From: an uncultured Eubacteriales bacterium
GTDB taxonomy: Bacteria; Bacillota; Clostridia; Peptostreptococcales; Anaerovoracaceae
Assembly (NCBI GenBank): GCA_902795265.1
Contig: CADBKM010000001.1
Span: forward strand, 92,456 to 154,918
Length of the DNA: 62,463 nt
Direction of reading: 5' to 3'
Positions 1-8,697 of this stretch are shown piece after piece (position 1 is the first letter of the stretch; each line of letters starts with the position of its first letter). The notes under the pieces are model-generated. The model saw nothing but the letters and a program-made list of their open reading frames with translations. It was not told the origin of the DNA and did no database searches. A program made the translations under genes and the position numbers.

Positions 1-1457
1 ATGCCATCACAGAGGGACTTACCCGTAACACAGGCGGAGAAGTTACTCCTGGTATCGCAGAGTCCTGGGACATCTCTGAAGACGGAACTGTTTATACATT
101 CCATCTCCGTGATGCCAACTGGAGCGATGGACAGCCGATCACAGCTCAGGACTTCGTCTACAGCTGGCAGAGACTGGTAGACCCTAACGTTGGTTCACCT
201 TATTCCTGGTTCCTTGACACAATCTGCGTAAAGAACGCAGCAGAAGTTGAGGCAGGAAAGGCTAAGCCGGAAGAGCTCGGAATCAAGGCTATCGACGACA
301 AGACTCTCGAAGTCACACTCACACAGCCTATGACAGTGCTGCTCTCGGCTCTCGGAATGCAGTCCAACCTTGCACCTGTACGTCAGGACATCGTTGAGCA
401 GTATGGCGATGAGTTCGCAGCTACAGCTGACAAGAACGTTTACTCCGGCCCGTTCGTTCTCACATCCACAGAGAATAACCTCTATGTATTCGAGAAGAAC
501 CCTGAGTTCTGGGATGCAGACAACATCAAGCTCGACAGAGTAGAGCTCAACTACATCGAGAAGCCTGATACACAGCTTGCTATGTATGAGAACGGCGAAC
601 TCGACTTTGTAAGACTGGACAACGCAGTTGTTGAGAACTACAAAGACAACGACGATTACGGCGTATATCTCAACGGTAACGTTGACTACTGCTACATCAA
701 CCCTAACAGCGACAACCCTGTATGGGCAAACAAGAACTTCAGACTTGCTCTGAACTATGCTCTTAACAGAGTTGAGTACAACCAGCTGGCTAATGCCGGA
801 CTCTACGAACCTTATAACGCACTTTGCTTCCCTGGCCTCTCCGGCAAGGACGGCAAGACATACGGCGAGTCATATGACGTTGATTCATATGCATACCCAA
901 TGGAAGGCGATGTAGACAAGGCTAAGGAATATCTTGACGCTGCTATGAAGGAACTCAACATCTCTGATCCTTCCGCAATCGAGATCGAGTTCGTTACAAC
1001 AGACGCTGAGTCCAACAAGAAGATCGCAGAAGTACTTCAGGAGCAGTGGCAAAACGCTCTCGGCATCAAGGTCAACATCCGTCAGGTTACTTACGCTGAC
1101 ATCTACGGCGAAGTATATCCTAAGTTCGACTATGAGATCGGATATGCCGGATGGGGCCCTGACTTCGACGACCCAACAACATACCTGAACCTGTTCAGAT
1201 CCGACATCAACTGGTACACACCTTACGGCAACCCAGAATTCGACGCTAAGCTCGACGCAGCTATGGCAGAGACAGAGGATGCTAACAAGAGAATGGACCT
1301 CCTCAACGAGGCTGAGCAGATCCTCATCGCTGACGGCGCATGGGTACCTCTTCAGGCAAGAAATCAGTCGTACCTGCTGAATCCTAAGATGAAGGATGTT
1401 ACATTCTACTCATTCAGCATCAATATCGACTGGGCTTACGCTGACATTGCTGAATAA
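1..1457 (+). CDS. oppA: Oligopeptide ABC transporter substrate-binding protein (5' partial)
   Basis: Extracytoplasmic solute-binding protein of the SBP_bac_5 (OppA/DppA) family, which captures peptides and hands them to the OppBCDF importer. The reading frame is open from the left edge (first full codon at base 3), so the signal peptide and start lie outside the window. The visible part shows family blocks: ITEGLTRNTGGEVTPGIAESW near the start, a DGTVYTFHLRDANWSDG block, and a C-terminal YEIGYAGWGPDFDDPTTYLNLF block. It ends in a normal TAA. The gene heads the opp operon, and a strong hairpin separates it from oppB, as expected for a binding protein made in excess of its transporter. The substrate (oligo- or dipeptide) cannot be told from sequence alone. 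Confidence 0.93.
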   Translation, partial: AITEGLTRNTGGEVTPGIAESWDISEDGTVYTFHLRDANWSDGQPITAQDFVYSWQRLVDPNVGSPYSWFLDTICVKNAAEVEAGKAKPEELGIKAIDDKTLEVTLTQPMTVLLSALGMQSNLAPVRQDIVEQYGDEFAATADKNVYSGPFVLTSTENNLYVFEKNPEFWDADNIKLDRVELNYIEKPDTQLAMYENGELDFVRLDNAVVENYKDNDDYGVYLNGNVDYCYINPNSDNPVWANKNFRLALNYALNRVEYNQLANAGLYEPYNALCFPGLSGKDGKTYGESYDVDSYAYPMEGDVDKAKEYLDAAMKELNISDPSAIEIEFVTTDAESNKKIAEVLQEQWQNALGIKVNIRQVTYADIYGEVYPKFDYEIGYAGWGPDFDDPTTYLNLFRSDINWYTPYGNPEFDAKLDAAMAETEDANKRMDLLNEAEQILIADGAWVPLQARNQSYLLNPKMKDVTFYSFSINIDWAYADIAE

Positions 1458-1515
1458 TCAGTTATTACCTCAGATTAATTACATCAGTTTTAACTGCTTA
1501 TAAGCTAATTACCTT

Positions 1516-1545
1516 GAAAGCCCCGGCAGAAATACCGGGGCTTTC
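1516..1545 (+). terminator. Hairpin between oppA and oppB (partial terminator or mRNA stabiliser)
   Basis: Perfect 11-bp stem GAAAGCCCCGG / CCGGGGCTTTC with an 8-nt loop, 58 bases after the oppA stop. There is no long U run after it (ATTAAAT follows). It is therefore more likely a leaky terminator or 3'-end stabiliser that keeps oppA transcript levels above those of the membrane and ATPase genes. Confidence 0.7.
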
Positions 1546-1568
1546 ATTAAATGATTAGGAGGACAACG

Positions 1569-2484
1569 ATGACAAAATACGTAATAAAACGTGTCATCGC
1601 AGCCATATTGACCTTCACTTGTGACGATCGTATTCTTCCTTACAAGGCTGATGCCGGGAGAACCGTTCACAAACCCTAAGCTCACTCCGCAGGTCATTGA
1701 AAACATGACCAAGTATTATGGCTTCGACAAACCACTGATCGTCCAGTATTTTCAGTATCTGGGCAATCTGCTTCACGGTGACTTCGGCTTTTCGATGAAG
1801 TACACCAATAAAACTGTAAATTATATTATCGGACAGACATTCCCATTCTCTGCAGATCTCGGTATAAGAGCACTGTGCCTGGCCATATCATTCGGACTGG
1901 TGCTGGGAATCCTTGCTGCCCGCAAGAGGGGTACAAAGATCGACTTCTTCTGCGTTATCATCGCGATAATCGGAACAAGTATTCCTGACTTCATCATGGG
2001 TGCTCTGCTGCAGTACTTCTTCGGAATCAAGTGGGGACTTCTGCCGGTGGCTTTATATAAAGGTTTTGAATATACTATTCTGCCTGCTACTGCTCTGGCA
2101 TTTTACACGCTGGCTTCGGTTTCACGTATCATGCGCGCGAGTATGCTCGAAGTAACATCGCAGGATTACATCAAGACCGCGAGATCAAAGGGCCTTTCGG
2201 AAGCCCGCATAACGGTAAAACATCAGATAAGGAATGCTATCATGCCGGTCATGACCATACTGGGACCAACGGTTGCCTCAGTACTTACCGGTACATTCGT
2301 TATCGAGGCTATCTTCGCCATCCCTGGAATGGGTAAATACTACGTTGAGAGCGTAAACAACAACGACTACTCAATGATCCTTGGTATGACAGTGTTCTAC
2401 GGCATATTCCTCGTAACGGCAAACCTTATCGTTGATATTCTCTATGGTGTAGCGGATCCTCGTGTCCGCATAGGAAAGAAGTAG
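1569..2484 (+). CDS. oppB: Oligopeptide ABC transporter permease OppB, apparent frameshift near N-terminus
   Basis: Inner-membrane permease of the binding-protein-dependent family (BPD_transp_1). The C-terminal two thirds carry the EAA-loop region (TARSKGLSEARI at about 2185-2220) and the typical end VADPRVRIGKK. The natural start is the ATG at 1569, directly behind a strong AGGAGGACAACG ribosome site, reading MTKYVIKRVIAAILTFT, a normal OppB N-terminus. This frame meets a stop at about 1680. The remaining protein continues in another frame from about 1612 (TIVFFLTRLMPGEPF, also typical). The two halves join if one base is removed or two are added near 1616-1621. The GTG at 1621 could be used as a start but has no ribosome site. 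It is either a true frameshift mutation or a sequencing error. Family assignment is secure; functionality is uncertain. Confidence 0.85.
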
Positions 2485-2517
2485 GCGGATCCTCGTGTCC
2501 GCATAGGAAAGAAGTAG
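2452..2517 (+). repeat. Exact 33-bp tandem duplication over the oppB stop codon
   Basis: Bases 2452-2484 and 2485-2517 are identical. Each copy encodes the last ten oppB codons plus TAG and contains an AGGAAAG ribosome-site-like stretch. The second copy lies wholly between oppB and oppC and places that stretch just ahead of the oppC start. Confidence 0.95.
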
Positions 2518-3450
2518 GTGGCAGACATGATGGACTTAAATAAAGATATGTTTGTCATCAAAGGCAAAAATGTAGAAAAAATGGAGACTATCTCGCGCCC
2601 GTCACTGTCTTTCTGGCAGGACGCGTGGAGAAGATTCCGCAAAAATAAAGCCGCGTTCGTTGGACTTTGCATAATCCTGGTATACGTGCTGCTGGCGATA
2701 TTCGCTCCGATGCTGAGCCAGTACGGCTTCTCAACAATGGATGCTGCACATCAGCATGCTGCTCCTTCGGCAGCACACTGGTTCGGAACAGATGCAACAG
2801 GCCGTGACCAGTGGGTGCGTACATGGATGGGCGCCAGGGTATCGCTCTCGATCGGACTCTTCGCGGCAACCATAAACATGTGTGTAGGTGCGGTCATCGG
2901 AGGATTCTGCGGATTCTACGGCGGCAAGCTGGATATGATCGTGATGCGTATCGTAGATATACTTTACGGAATCCCTAGCCTGATCATCACCATCCTGGTA
3001 ATGATGGTCCTTGGAAAGGGTGTTGCACCGCTGATCGTAGCCCTGTGCGTTGTCGGATGGATCGGCACCTGCCGTTTCGTACGAGGCGAGGTATACAGAC
3101 TTAAGGAGCAGGATTTCGTAATGGCAGCGAAGGTGCTCGGCGTATCTGATACTGCGATAATCATCAAGCATATTATTCCGAATATCGTAGGAATGCTCGT
3201 TACCAACCTGTGCCTCGCTATCCCGGGAGCTATCTTCCAGGAAGCGTTCCTGTCATATATCGGACTGGGTATCGCGCCTCCTAACTGCAGCTGGGGTATT
3301 CTGGCAAAGGAAGGTATCGCATATCTAAGAGTACATCCGCATGAAGTAGGTATACCGGCTCTCATCATCTGTACTACAATGCTGGCTCTCAACCTTCTTG
3401 GTGACGGTCTCAGAGACGCAGTCGACCCAAGGCTGAGAGGAACTGAATAG
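2518..3450 (+). CDS. oppC: Oligopeptide ABC transporter permease OppC
   Basis: Second transmembrane subunit of the peptide importer, 310 residues, the usual length for OppC/DppC. It has the N-terminal OppC_N segment (SLSFWQDAWRRFRKNKAAFVG, first membrane span about residues 42-64), the HWFGTDATGRDQWVRTWMGARVSL block, an EAA-loop region (AAKVLGVSDTAIIIKHIIPN) and the family C-terminus NLLGDGLRDAVDPRLRG. The start could be GTG 2518 or the ATGs at 2527/2530; AGGAAAGAAG in the duplicated 33-bp unit serves as ribosome site. It lies 33 bases after oppB because of the tandem duplication and is followed 14 bases later by oppD, in one operon. Confidence 0.93.
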   Translation: MADMMDLNKDMFVIKGKNVEKMETISRPSLSFWQDAWRRFRKNKAAFVGLCIILVYVLLAIFAPMLSQYGFSTMDAAHQHAAPSAAHWFGTDATGRDQWVRTWMGARVSLSIGLFAATINMCVGAVIGGFCGFYGGKLDMIVMRIVDILYGIPSLIITILVMMVLGKGVAPLIVALCVVGWIGTCRFVRGEVYRLKEQDFVMAAKVLGVSDTAIIIKHIIPNIVGMLVTNLCLAIPGAIFQEAFLSYIGLGIAPPNCSWGILAKEGIAYLRVHPHEVGIPALIICTTMLALNLLGDGLRDAVDPRLRGTE

Positions 3451-3464
3451 AAAGGAGGAGTAAT

Positions 3465-4493
3465 ATGGCAGACAAGAAAGATACAATTCTTGAACTTAAA
3501 AACGTTGTTTACTCCTTCAAGACCTACGGCGGAGAGGTCAAGGCTGTACGTGACGTCAGCTTCGATGTACGCGCCGGTGAAGTACTCGGCATTGTAGGAG
3601 AGTCCGGATGCGGAAAGAGCGTAACTGCTCAGTGCATCCTCAGACTCAATCCGGAGCCGCCGGGGTTCTTCGAAGGAGGAGAGATCATCTATAAGGGTGA
3701 AGACATCCTCAAGATGGACAATAAAGCTATCCGCAAAATAAGAGGCGGAGAGATCGGATTCGTTTTCCAGGATCCTATGACTTCCCTGAACCCGACTATG
3801 AAGGTCGGCAAGCAGATCATGGAAGTTTTCGTCGGACGTGAAGGACACACTAAGGAAGAGATCAAGCAGAAAGCGCTCGAGATCATGAAGCTTGTCGGAA
3901 TCTCCGATACCGAGAAGAGATTCAACCAGTATCCTCACGAGCTTTCCGGAGGTATGAAGCAGCGTATCATGATCGCTATAGCTCTCGTTTCGAGACCTAG
4001 CGTTATCATCTGCGATGAGCCTACAACTTCACTGGACGTTACTATTGAGGCTCAGATACTTGAGCTTCTGCTCGAACTCAGAGAAACACTGGGCACATCG
4101 ATCATAATGATCACTCACGACCTCGGCGTAATCGCCAAGATCTGCGACAGAGTCGTTGTAATGTACGGCGGCAAGATCGTAGAGAAGGGTACAGCCAGAG
4201 AGATCTATTATGAGACTGCTCACCCATACACAAGCGGTCTTATGCATTCAATAGCAAGGCTTGAGACAAACAGAGGCGAAAAGCTCCATCCTATAGAAGG
4301 AACTCCGCCGGATCTGTTCGCGCCTCCGGTCGGATGCCCGTTTGCCGCAAGATGCGATTACTGCATGGATGTCTGCAACAAGCTGCCTCCTGAAGAATAC
4401 AAGCTTTCAGATGAGCACATGACAAGATGCTGGCTCCAGCACGAAATGGCACCTGATACAGAATTCAAAAGAACGAAAGGAGAGGCAAAATGA
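3465..4493 (+). CDS. oppD: Oligopeptide ABC transporter ATP-binding protein OppD
   Basis: Cytoplasmic ATPase subunit, 342 residues. Walker A GESGCGKS at 45-52, Q-loop FQDP at 101-104, signature LSGGMKQR at 160-167 and Walker B IICDEP at 181-186 are all intact. The C-terminal oligopeptide-transporter extension (PPVGCPFAARC...CMDVC...TRCW) is present, which separates OppD/DppD from other ABC ATPases. The start ATG sits 7 bases after AAAGGAGGAG. The stop overlaps the oppF start by 4 bases (ATGA), so the two ATPases are translationally coupled and probably form the usual heterodimer. Confidence 0.95.
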   Translation: MADKKDTILELKNVVYSFKTYGGEVKAVRDVSFDVRAGEVLGIVGESGCGKSVTAQCILRLNPEPPGFFEGGEIIYKGEDILKMDNKAIRKIRGGEIGFVFQDPMTSLNPTMKVGKQIMEVFVGREGHTKEEIKQKALEIMKLVGISDTEKRFNQYPHELSGGMKQRIMIAIALVSRPSVIICDEPTTSLDVTIEAQILELLLELRETLGTSIIMITHDLGVIAKICDRVVVMYGGKIVEKGTAREIYYETAHPYTSGLMHSIARLETNRGEKLHPIEGTPPDLFAPPVGCPFAARCDYCMDVCNKLPPEEYKLSDEHMTRCWLQHEMAPDTEFKRTKGEAK

Positions 4494-5467
4494 TAGTAGA
4501 CTACAATGCAGAACCTCTCGTTCAGGTCAAAGATCTTTGCAAGTACTTCCAGGTCGGAAGACATGCTACACTTAAGGCTGTTGACGGAGTATCGTTCAAC
4601 ATCTACAGAGGAGAGACCGTCGGCCTGGTAGGAGAGTCAGGCTGCGGCAAGTCAACTGCCGGCAGATGTCTCATCAGACTTTATGAGCCGACCAGCGGCC
4701 AGGTGCTGTATGACGGCAAAGATATTACTAAACTTTCAAGACAGGAGAAAAAGGAATTCTGCCACAAGGTGCAGATGATCTTCCAGAATCCATACGCATC
4801 GCTGAACCCGCGTATGACTGTCAAGGAGATCGTAGGAGAGGGCCTCAAGCTTCAGGGCAAGTCGAACGAAGAGATCGAGGCAAAGGTAGAACAGCTTCTC
4901 AAGACAGTAGGCCTCAATAAGGATCATATGTCGAGATTCCCGCATGAGTTCTCGGGCGGTCAGAGACAGCGTATCGGTATTGCGAGAGCTCTGTCGGTAG
5001 ATCCTGAGTTCATCATCTGCGATGAGCCTATCTCAGCTCTTGACGTATCCATTCAGGCACAGGTCCTGAACATGCTCAACGAGCTGCAGGATAATCTCGG
5101 ACTTACTTACCTCTTCATCGCGCATGACCTTTCAGTAGTAAAATACCTGTCTGAAAGAGTCATCGTAATGTATCTCGGTACAGTAGTTGAGACAGCAACA
5201 TCTGAGGAGCTGTACTCAAATCCGATGCATCCTTATACCAAGGCGCTTCTGTCATCGATCCCTGAGGCGGATCCTGACAAGGCTCAGGCAAACAGACGTA
5301 TCCCTATCAAGGGAGAGATCTCAAGCCCGATCAACCCTAAGAACTGCTGCAGATTCGCAAGCAGATGTGAATTCGCAACAGAAAGATGCTTCAATGAGAT
5401 GCCGGCTGCCAGGGAAATCACACCTGGACACGTAGTTGCCTGCCATCTCATGGATGATGTGAAGTAA
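4490..5467 (+). CDS. oppF: Oligopeptide ABC transporter ATP-binding protein OppF
   Basis: Partner ATPase of OppD, 325 residues. Walker A GESGCGKS at 48-55, signature FSGGQRQR, Walker B IICDEPISALD, and the C-terminal CRFASRCEFATERC extension typical of OppF/DppF. It starts inside the oppD stop (ATGA) behind AAAGGAGAGG. It is the last gene of the opp operon and is followed by a hairpin at 5488-5552. Whether the system imports di- or oligopeptides is open; the two Xaa-Pro peptidases downstream fit uptake of proline-containing peptides. Confidence 0.95.
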   Translation: MIVDYNAEPLVQVKDLCKYFQVGRHATLKAVDGVSFNIYRGETVGLVGESGCGKSTAGRCLIRLYEPTSGQVLYDGKDITKLSRQEKKEFCHKVQMIFQNPYASLNPRMTVKEIVGEGLKLQGKSNEEIEAKVEQLLKTVGLNKDHMSRFPHEFSGGQRQRIGIARALSVDPEFIICDEPISALDVSIQAQVLNMLNELQDNLGLTYLFIAHDLSVVKYLSERVIVMYLGTVVETATSEELYSNPMHPYTKALLSSIPEADPDKAQANRRIPIKGEISSPINPKNCCRFASRCEFATERCFNEMPAAREITPGHVVACHLMDDVK

Positions 5468-5487
5468 ATAAAACTATTCAGATTAAC

Positions 5488-5552
5488 GATCAGACACTGG
5501 CTTGAAAGCCATCATGAATGATTAAGCTTTCGCAGTGTCTGGTCGCTTTTGT
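5488..5552 (+). terminator. Terminator of the opp operon
   Basis: Inverted repeat GATCAGACACTG (5488-5499) with CAGTGTCTGGTC (5533-5544), one wobble pair, followed by GCTTTTGTCT. It lies 20 bases after oppF and before the M24 peptidase gene. The rest of 5468-5603 holds only the next gene's ribosome site (GAGAGGTG). Confidence 0.75.
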
Positions 5553-5603
5553 CTCTATTGAATTAGAGAATATTAACTTATTGATGAGAGGTGTTTTTAA
5601 ATA

Positions 5604-6845
5604 ATGGATGCTGCTTTTTATAAAGGTAATCGTGAAAAACTATACGGAATGATGCCTGAGGGTTCCGTAGCGGCTGTATTCTCGGGCAAGGATATTCTCA
5701 AGACAAACGATGAGTACTACCCGTTTTTTGCTGACAGGAACTTCGTATATCTGACCGGACTTGAGTGCAAAGAAGCGGTGCTTCTTGCTGCCAAAGACTC
5801 AGATGGCTGCGTGGATGAGAGGCTGTACCTGCTGCCCCCGGATGCCATGGCAGAAAGATGGACCGGCATAAGGGTGAAGCCGGCAGAGGCAGAGGCTGTT
5901 TCAGGCGTAAAAGACATACGCTCTGCGGATGCTTTTTACACTGACTTCCGCAGACTGGCTCTTTCAGGCAATTACGGAAAGCTGTATCTCGACCTTTTCA
6001 AGATAAATGACAGAGAAATAGACAGGCCGTCACATGAATTTCTGGGATATGTTCAGAAGAACACACCTTACTTTCTTATATGCAGCGCAGATGCGCTGCT
6101 GAGGAAACTCAGACTTTACAAGCAGCCGTGCGAGATCGAGGCCCTGAGAAAGGGCGAGGAGATCACAGGCGAGGGCATACTGGCTATGATGAAGGTGTCG
6201 AAGCCGGGCATGTATGAATGCCAGTATAAGGCTGAATTTGACAGAGTGCTTACATCGTATAAGCCGTATCCGCACGGATTCCCGCCGATCATTTCGGCAG
6301 GCGCAGGCAATTTTATAATCCATAACTATTCATACGACGGACAGGCTCATGACGGTGATCTCGTGCTGAACGACGTAGGCGTAAACTGGGACCACATGAT
6401 TACCGATGTGTCGCGCAGCTGGCCGGTAAACGGCAGGTATTCAGACAGGCAGAAGCTGCTCTATGAATGCGCGCTGGCGACATCAGACTATATGTTCTCT
6501 ATAGTTAAACCGGGAATGAGAATGGACGCTGTTGACGCGACCATTAAAGAATATAACGCGAAGCTGCTGGTCGACGCCGGAGTGCTCGATGACGCGGCAA
6601 ATATCCGCAAATACATGTGGCACGGCGGAGCGCATCACATCGGATTTGATGTACACGATGTGGTTGAGACACCTGAGTTTATCGCTCCTGGAATGGTGTT
6701 CTGCATCGATGTCGGCATCTATCACGAAGAGTGGGGGATCGGCTTCAGAGTTGAAGACAACTGCCTTATTATCGAGGATGGATGTGAGAACCTCTCAGCC
6801 GGAATTCCGCGCCGCATTGAAGACATAGAGGCTATAATGCGGTAA
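5604..6845 (+). CDS. M24B family Xaa-Pro peptidase (PepP-like), one ligand substituted
   Basis: Cytoplasmic metallopeptidase of the pita-bread fold that removes the residue before proline, 413 residues. The N-terminal creatinase/AMP_N domain (about 1-165) carries FADRNFVYLTGL and PDAMAERWTG. In the catalytic domain the metal ligands expected for PepP map to D257 (NDVG), D268 (ITDVSRSWPVNG), H345 (GGAHHIGFDVHD) and E384 (GFRVED). The usual Glu of the TVEPG motif is Asp369 (CIDVGIY), and the motif proline is also lost. Asp could still bind metal, but activity or specificity may differ. The conserved tail ENLSAGIPR is present. It lies downstream of opp and 43 bases ahead of a second, longer M24 enzyme. 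Confidence 0.88.
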   Translation: MDAAFYKGNREKLYGMMPEGSVAAVFSGKDILKTNDEYYPFFADRNFVYLTGLECKEAVLLAAKDSDGCVDERLYLLPPDAMAERWTGIRVKPAEAEAVSGVKDIRSADAFYTDFRRLALSGNYGKLYLDLFKINDREIDRPSHEFLGYVQKNTPYFLICSADALLRKLRLYKQPCEIEALRKGEEITGEGILAMMKVSKPGMYECQYKAEFDRVLTSYKPYPHGFPPIISAGAGNFIIHNYSYDGQAHDGDLVLNDVGVNWDHMITDVSRSWPVNGRYSDRQKLLYECALATSDYMFSIVKPGMRMDAVDATIKEYNAKLLVDAGVLDDAANIRKYMWHGGAHHIGFDVHDVVETPEFIAPGMVFCIDVGIYHEEWGIGFRVEDNCLIIEDGCENLSAGIPRRIEDIEAIMR

Positions 6846-6888
6846 AGCTACAGTAATAAAACTATTATCATCAGGAGAATTCATACTA

Positions 6889-8679
6889 ATGAACATACAT
6901 GCAGAAAGAATCGAAAAACTCAGAGATCTGATGAGAAAGCACGGGATCGACGCGTACATCGTGCCTGCAGCAGACTTTCATCAGAGCGAGTATGTGAGCG
7001 ATCATTTCAAGGCAAGAGAATTTATCACCGGATTTAACGGCTCCGCGGGAACAGCAGTTATAACACTGAATGAAGCGGCGCTGTGGACTGACGGAAGGTA
7101 CTTTACTCAGGCTAAGAATCAGCTTGAGGGAAGCGGCGTGCAGCTGATGAAGATCCGTGTCGAAGGAACCCCGTCAATAACAGACTGGGTACTCGGAATC
7201 GTACCTGAAGGCGGAACGGTAGGCTTTGACGGCAGAACCGTTTCTGTTCAGGATGGCCGTGACTATGAGAAGCAGTTCGGCACCAAGAGTATCGGCATAA
7301 AGGCAGACGTCGATCTTATCGATGAAATCTGGGAAGACCGTCCGCCTGTGCCTGCAAAGCCGTGCTTCTATCTTGATGAGAAGTGGACAGGCGAGAGTAC
7401 CGCATCCAAACTGGCGAGAGTCCGCGCAAAAATGGATGAGTGCGGAGCCGATGCGCATATTATCGCTTCTATCGATGACAATTGCTGGCTTCTCAATTTC
7501 CGCGGCGATGATATCGACTTCTTCCCGCTGGTTCTGTGCTACTCAGTTGTCTGGAAGGACCGCGTAGACCTGTATATAGACGAGTGCAAGCTCAACGATG
7601 AGATCAGAGAGCACTTTGCAGAGGATGGAGTCGTTATTAAACCATATAACGACATTTACAGGGATGTTCAGGATATACCTTCATCGGCGACCGCCCTGAT
7701 AGATCCTGCAAGGTTCAATTATCTGCTTGCAAGTTCACTCAGATGCGGCATCGTTGAAGCTCATAATCCGACAGTGCTGATGAAGTCGATGAAGAATCCT
7801 GTAGAGATAAGCAATATCAAAAACGCTGAGCTTAAGGACAGCGTAGCTCTTACGAAGTTCATCTGCTGGGTAAAGAACAATTACGACAAGATGGAAATCA
7901 CGGAGCTCTCCGCTTCAGAAAAGCTTACGTCGCTGCGCGGCGAGCAGGAGGGTTATATAAGAGATTCTTTTGCTCCTCTGCAGGCGTTCGGTGAACATGC
8001 TGCGATGATGCATTACTCACCGACAAAGGAGACTGACGTGGTGCTCAAAGAGGGGCAGATGCTGCTTTCAGATACAGGCGGCGGCTACTTCGATGGCTCC
8101 ACAGACATAACACGTACAACAGTGCTCGGACATATCGAGCCGCGTCTAAAAAAGTATTACACCGCCATATACCGCGCGCAGCAGCATCTTGCAGCAGCTA
8201 AGTTCCTTTACGGAAATCACGGATGGTCGCTCGATGTTCTGTGCCGCCAGCCTATCTGGGACCTCGGACTCGACTACCAGTGCGGTACGGGTCACGGCTT
8301 CGGCTACCTGGGCTGCATACATGAGGCTCCGATCGGATTCAGATGGTACATTACAGCCGAAAGAGATGAACATCATCAGTTTGAGGAAGGCATGTGTGTT
8401 ACAATTGAACCGGGCATCTATGAAGAGGGCGATTTCGGTATACGTATCGAGAACAACGTCGTAGCGGTAAAGGACGAGAAGAACAAATACGGACAGTTCA
8501 TGCGCTTCGAGATGATGACATTTGTGCCTATCGATCTTGACGCGATCGATCCTGAAGAGCTGACACGCTCCGAGCGCGAATGGCTCAATGACTATCACAG
8601 GCAGTGTTACGAGAAACTAAGCCCTTTCATGACAGAAGAAGAGAACGAATGGCTTAAGGAATACACACGTGCTATTTAG
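6889..8679 (+). CDS. Aminopeptidase P family protein (three-domain Xaa-Pro aminopeptidase)
   Basis: 596 residues, the length of the eukaryote-like three-domain aminopeptidase P family, which cleaves the N-terminal residue from X-Pro peptides. Two creatinase-like N-domains (about 1-310) precede the M24 catalytic domain. All five metal ligands are visible: D395 (SDTGGGYFDG), D406 (TDITRT), H469 (GTGHGFGYLG), E507 (VTIEPGIY) and E521 (FGIRIENN). The start ATG follows ATCAGGAGAATTC. It probably shares a transcript with the preceding M24 gene and acts on peptides brought in by Opp. Unlike its upstream neighbour the active site is complete. Confidence 0.95.
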   Translation: MNIHAERIEKLRDLMRKHGIDAYIVPAADFHQSEYVSDHFKAREFITGFNGSAGTAVITLNEAALWTDGRYFTQAKNQLEGSGVQLMKIRVEGTPSITDWVLGIVPEGGTVGFDGRTVSVQDGRDYEKQFGTKSIGIKADVDLIDEIWEDRPPVPAKPCFYLDEKWTGESTASKLARVRAKMDECGADAHIIASIDDNCWLLNFRGDDIDFFPLVLCYSVVWKDRVDLYIDECKLNDEIREHFAEDGVVIKPYNDIYRDVQDIPSSATALIDPARFNYLLASSLRCGIVEAHNPTVLMKSMKNPVEISNIKNAELKDSVALTKFICWVKNNYDKMEITELSASEKLTSLRGEQEGYIRDSFAPLQAFGEHAAMMHYSPTKETDVVLKEGQMLLSDTGGGYFDGSTDITRTTVLGHIEPRLKKYYTAIYRAQQHLAAAKFLYGNHGWSLDVLCRQPIWDLGLDYQCGTGHGFGYLGCIHEAPIGFRWYITAERDEHHQFEEGMCVTIEPGIYEEGDFGIRIENNVVAVKDEKNKYGQFMRFEMMTFVPIDLDAIDPEELTRSEREWLNDYHRQCYEKLSPFMTEEENEWLKEYTRAI

Positions 8680-8697
8680 GGCGAAAGGTTATAAGCG

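Noticed and set aside
2964-3938. 324-codon minus-strand frame over oppC/oppD
   Set aside because: Shadow of two well-conserved genes; no ribosome site or family features.
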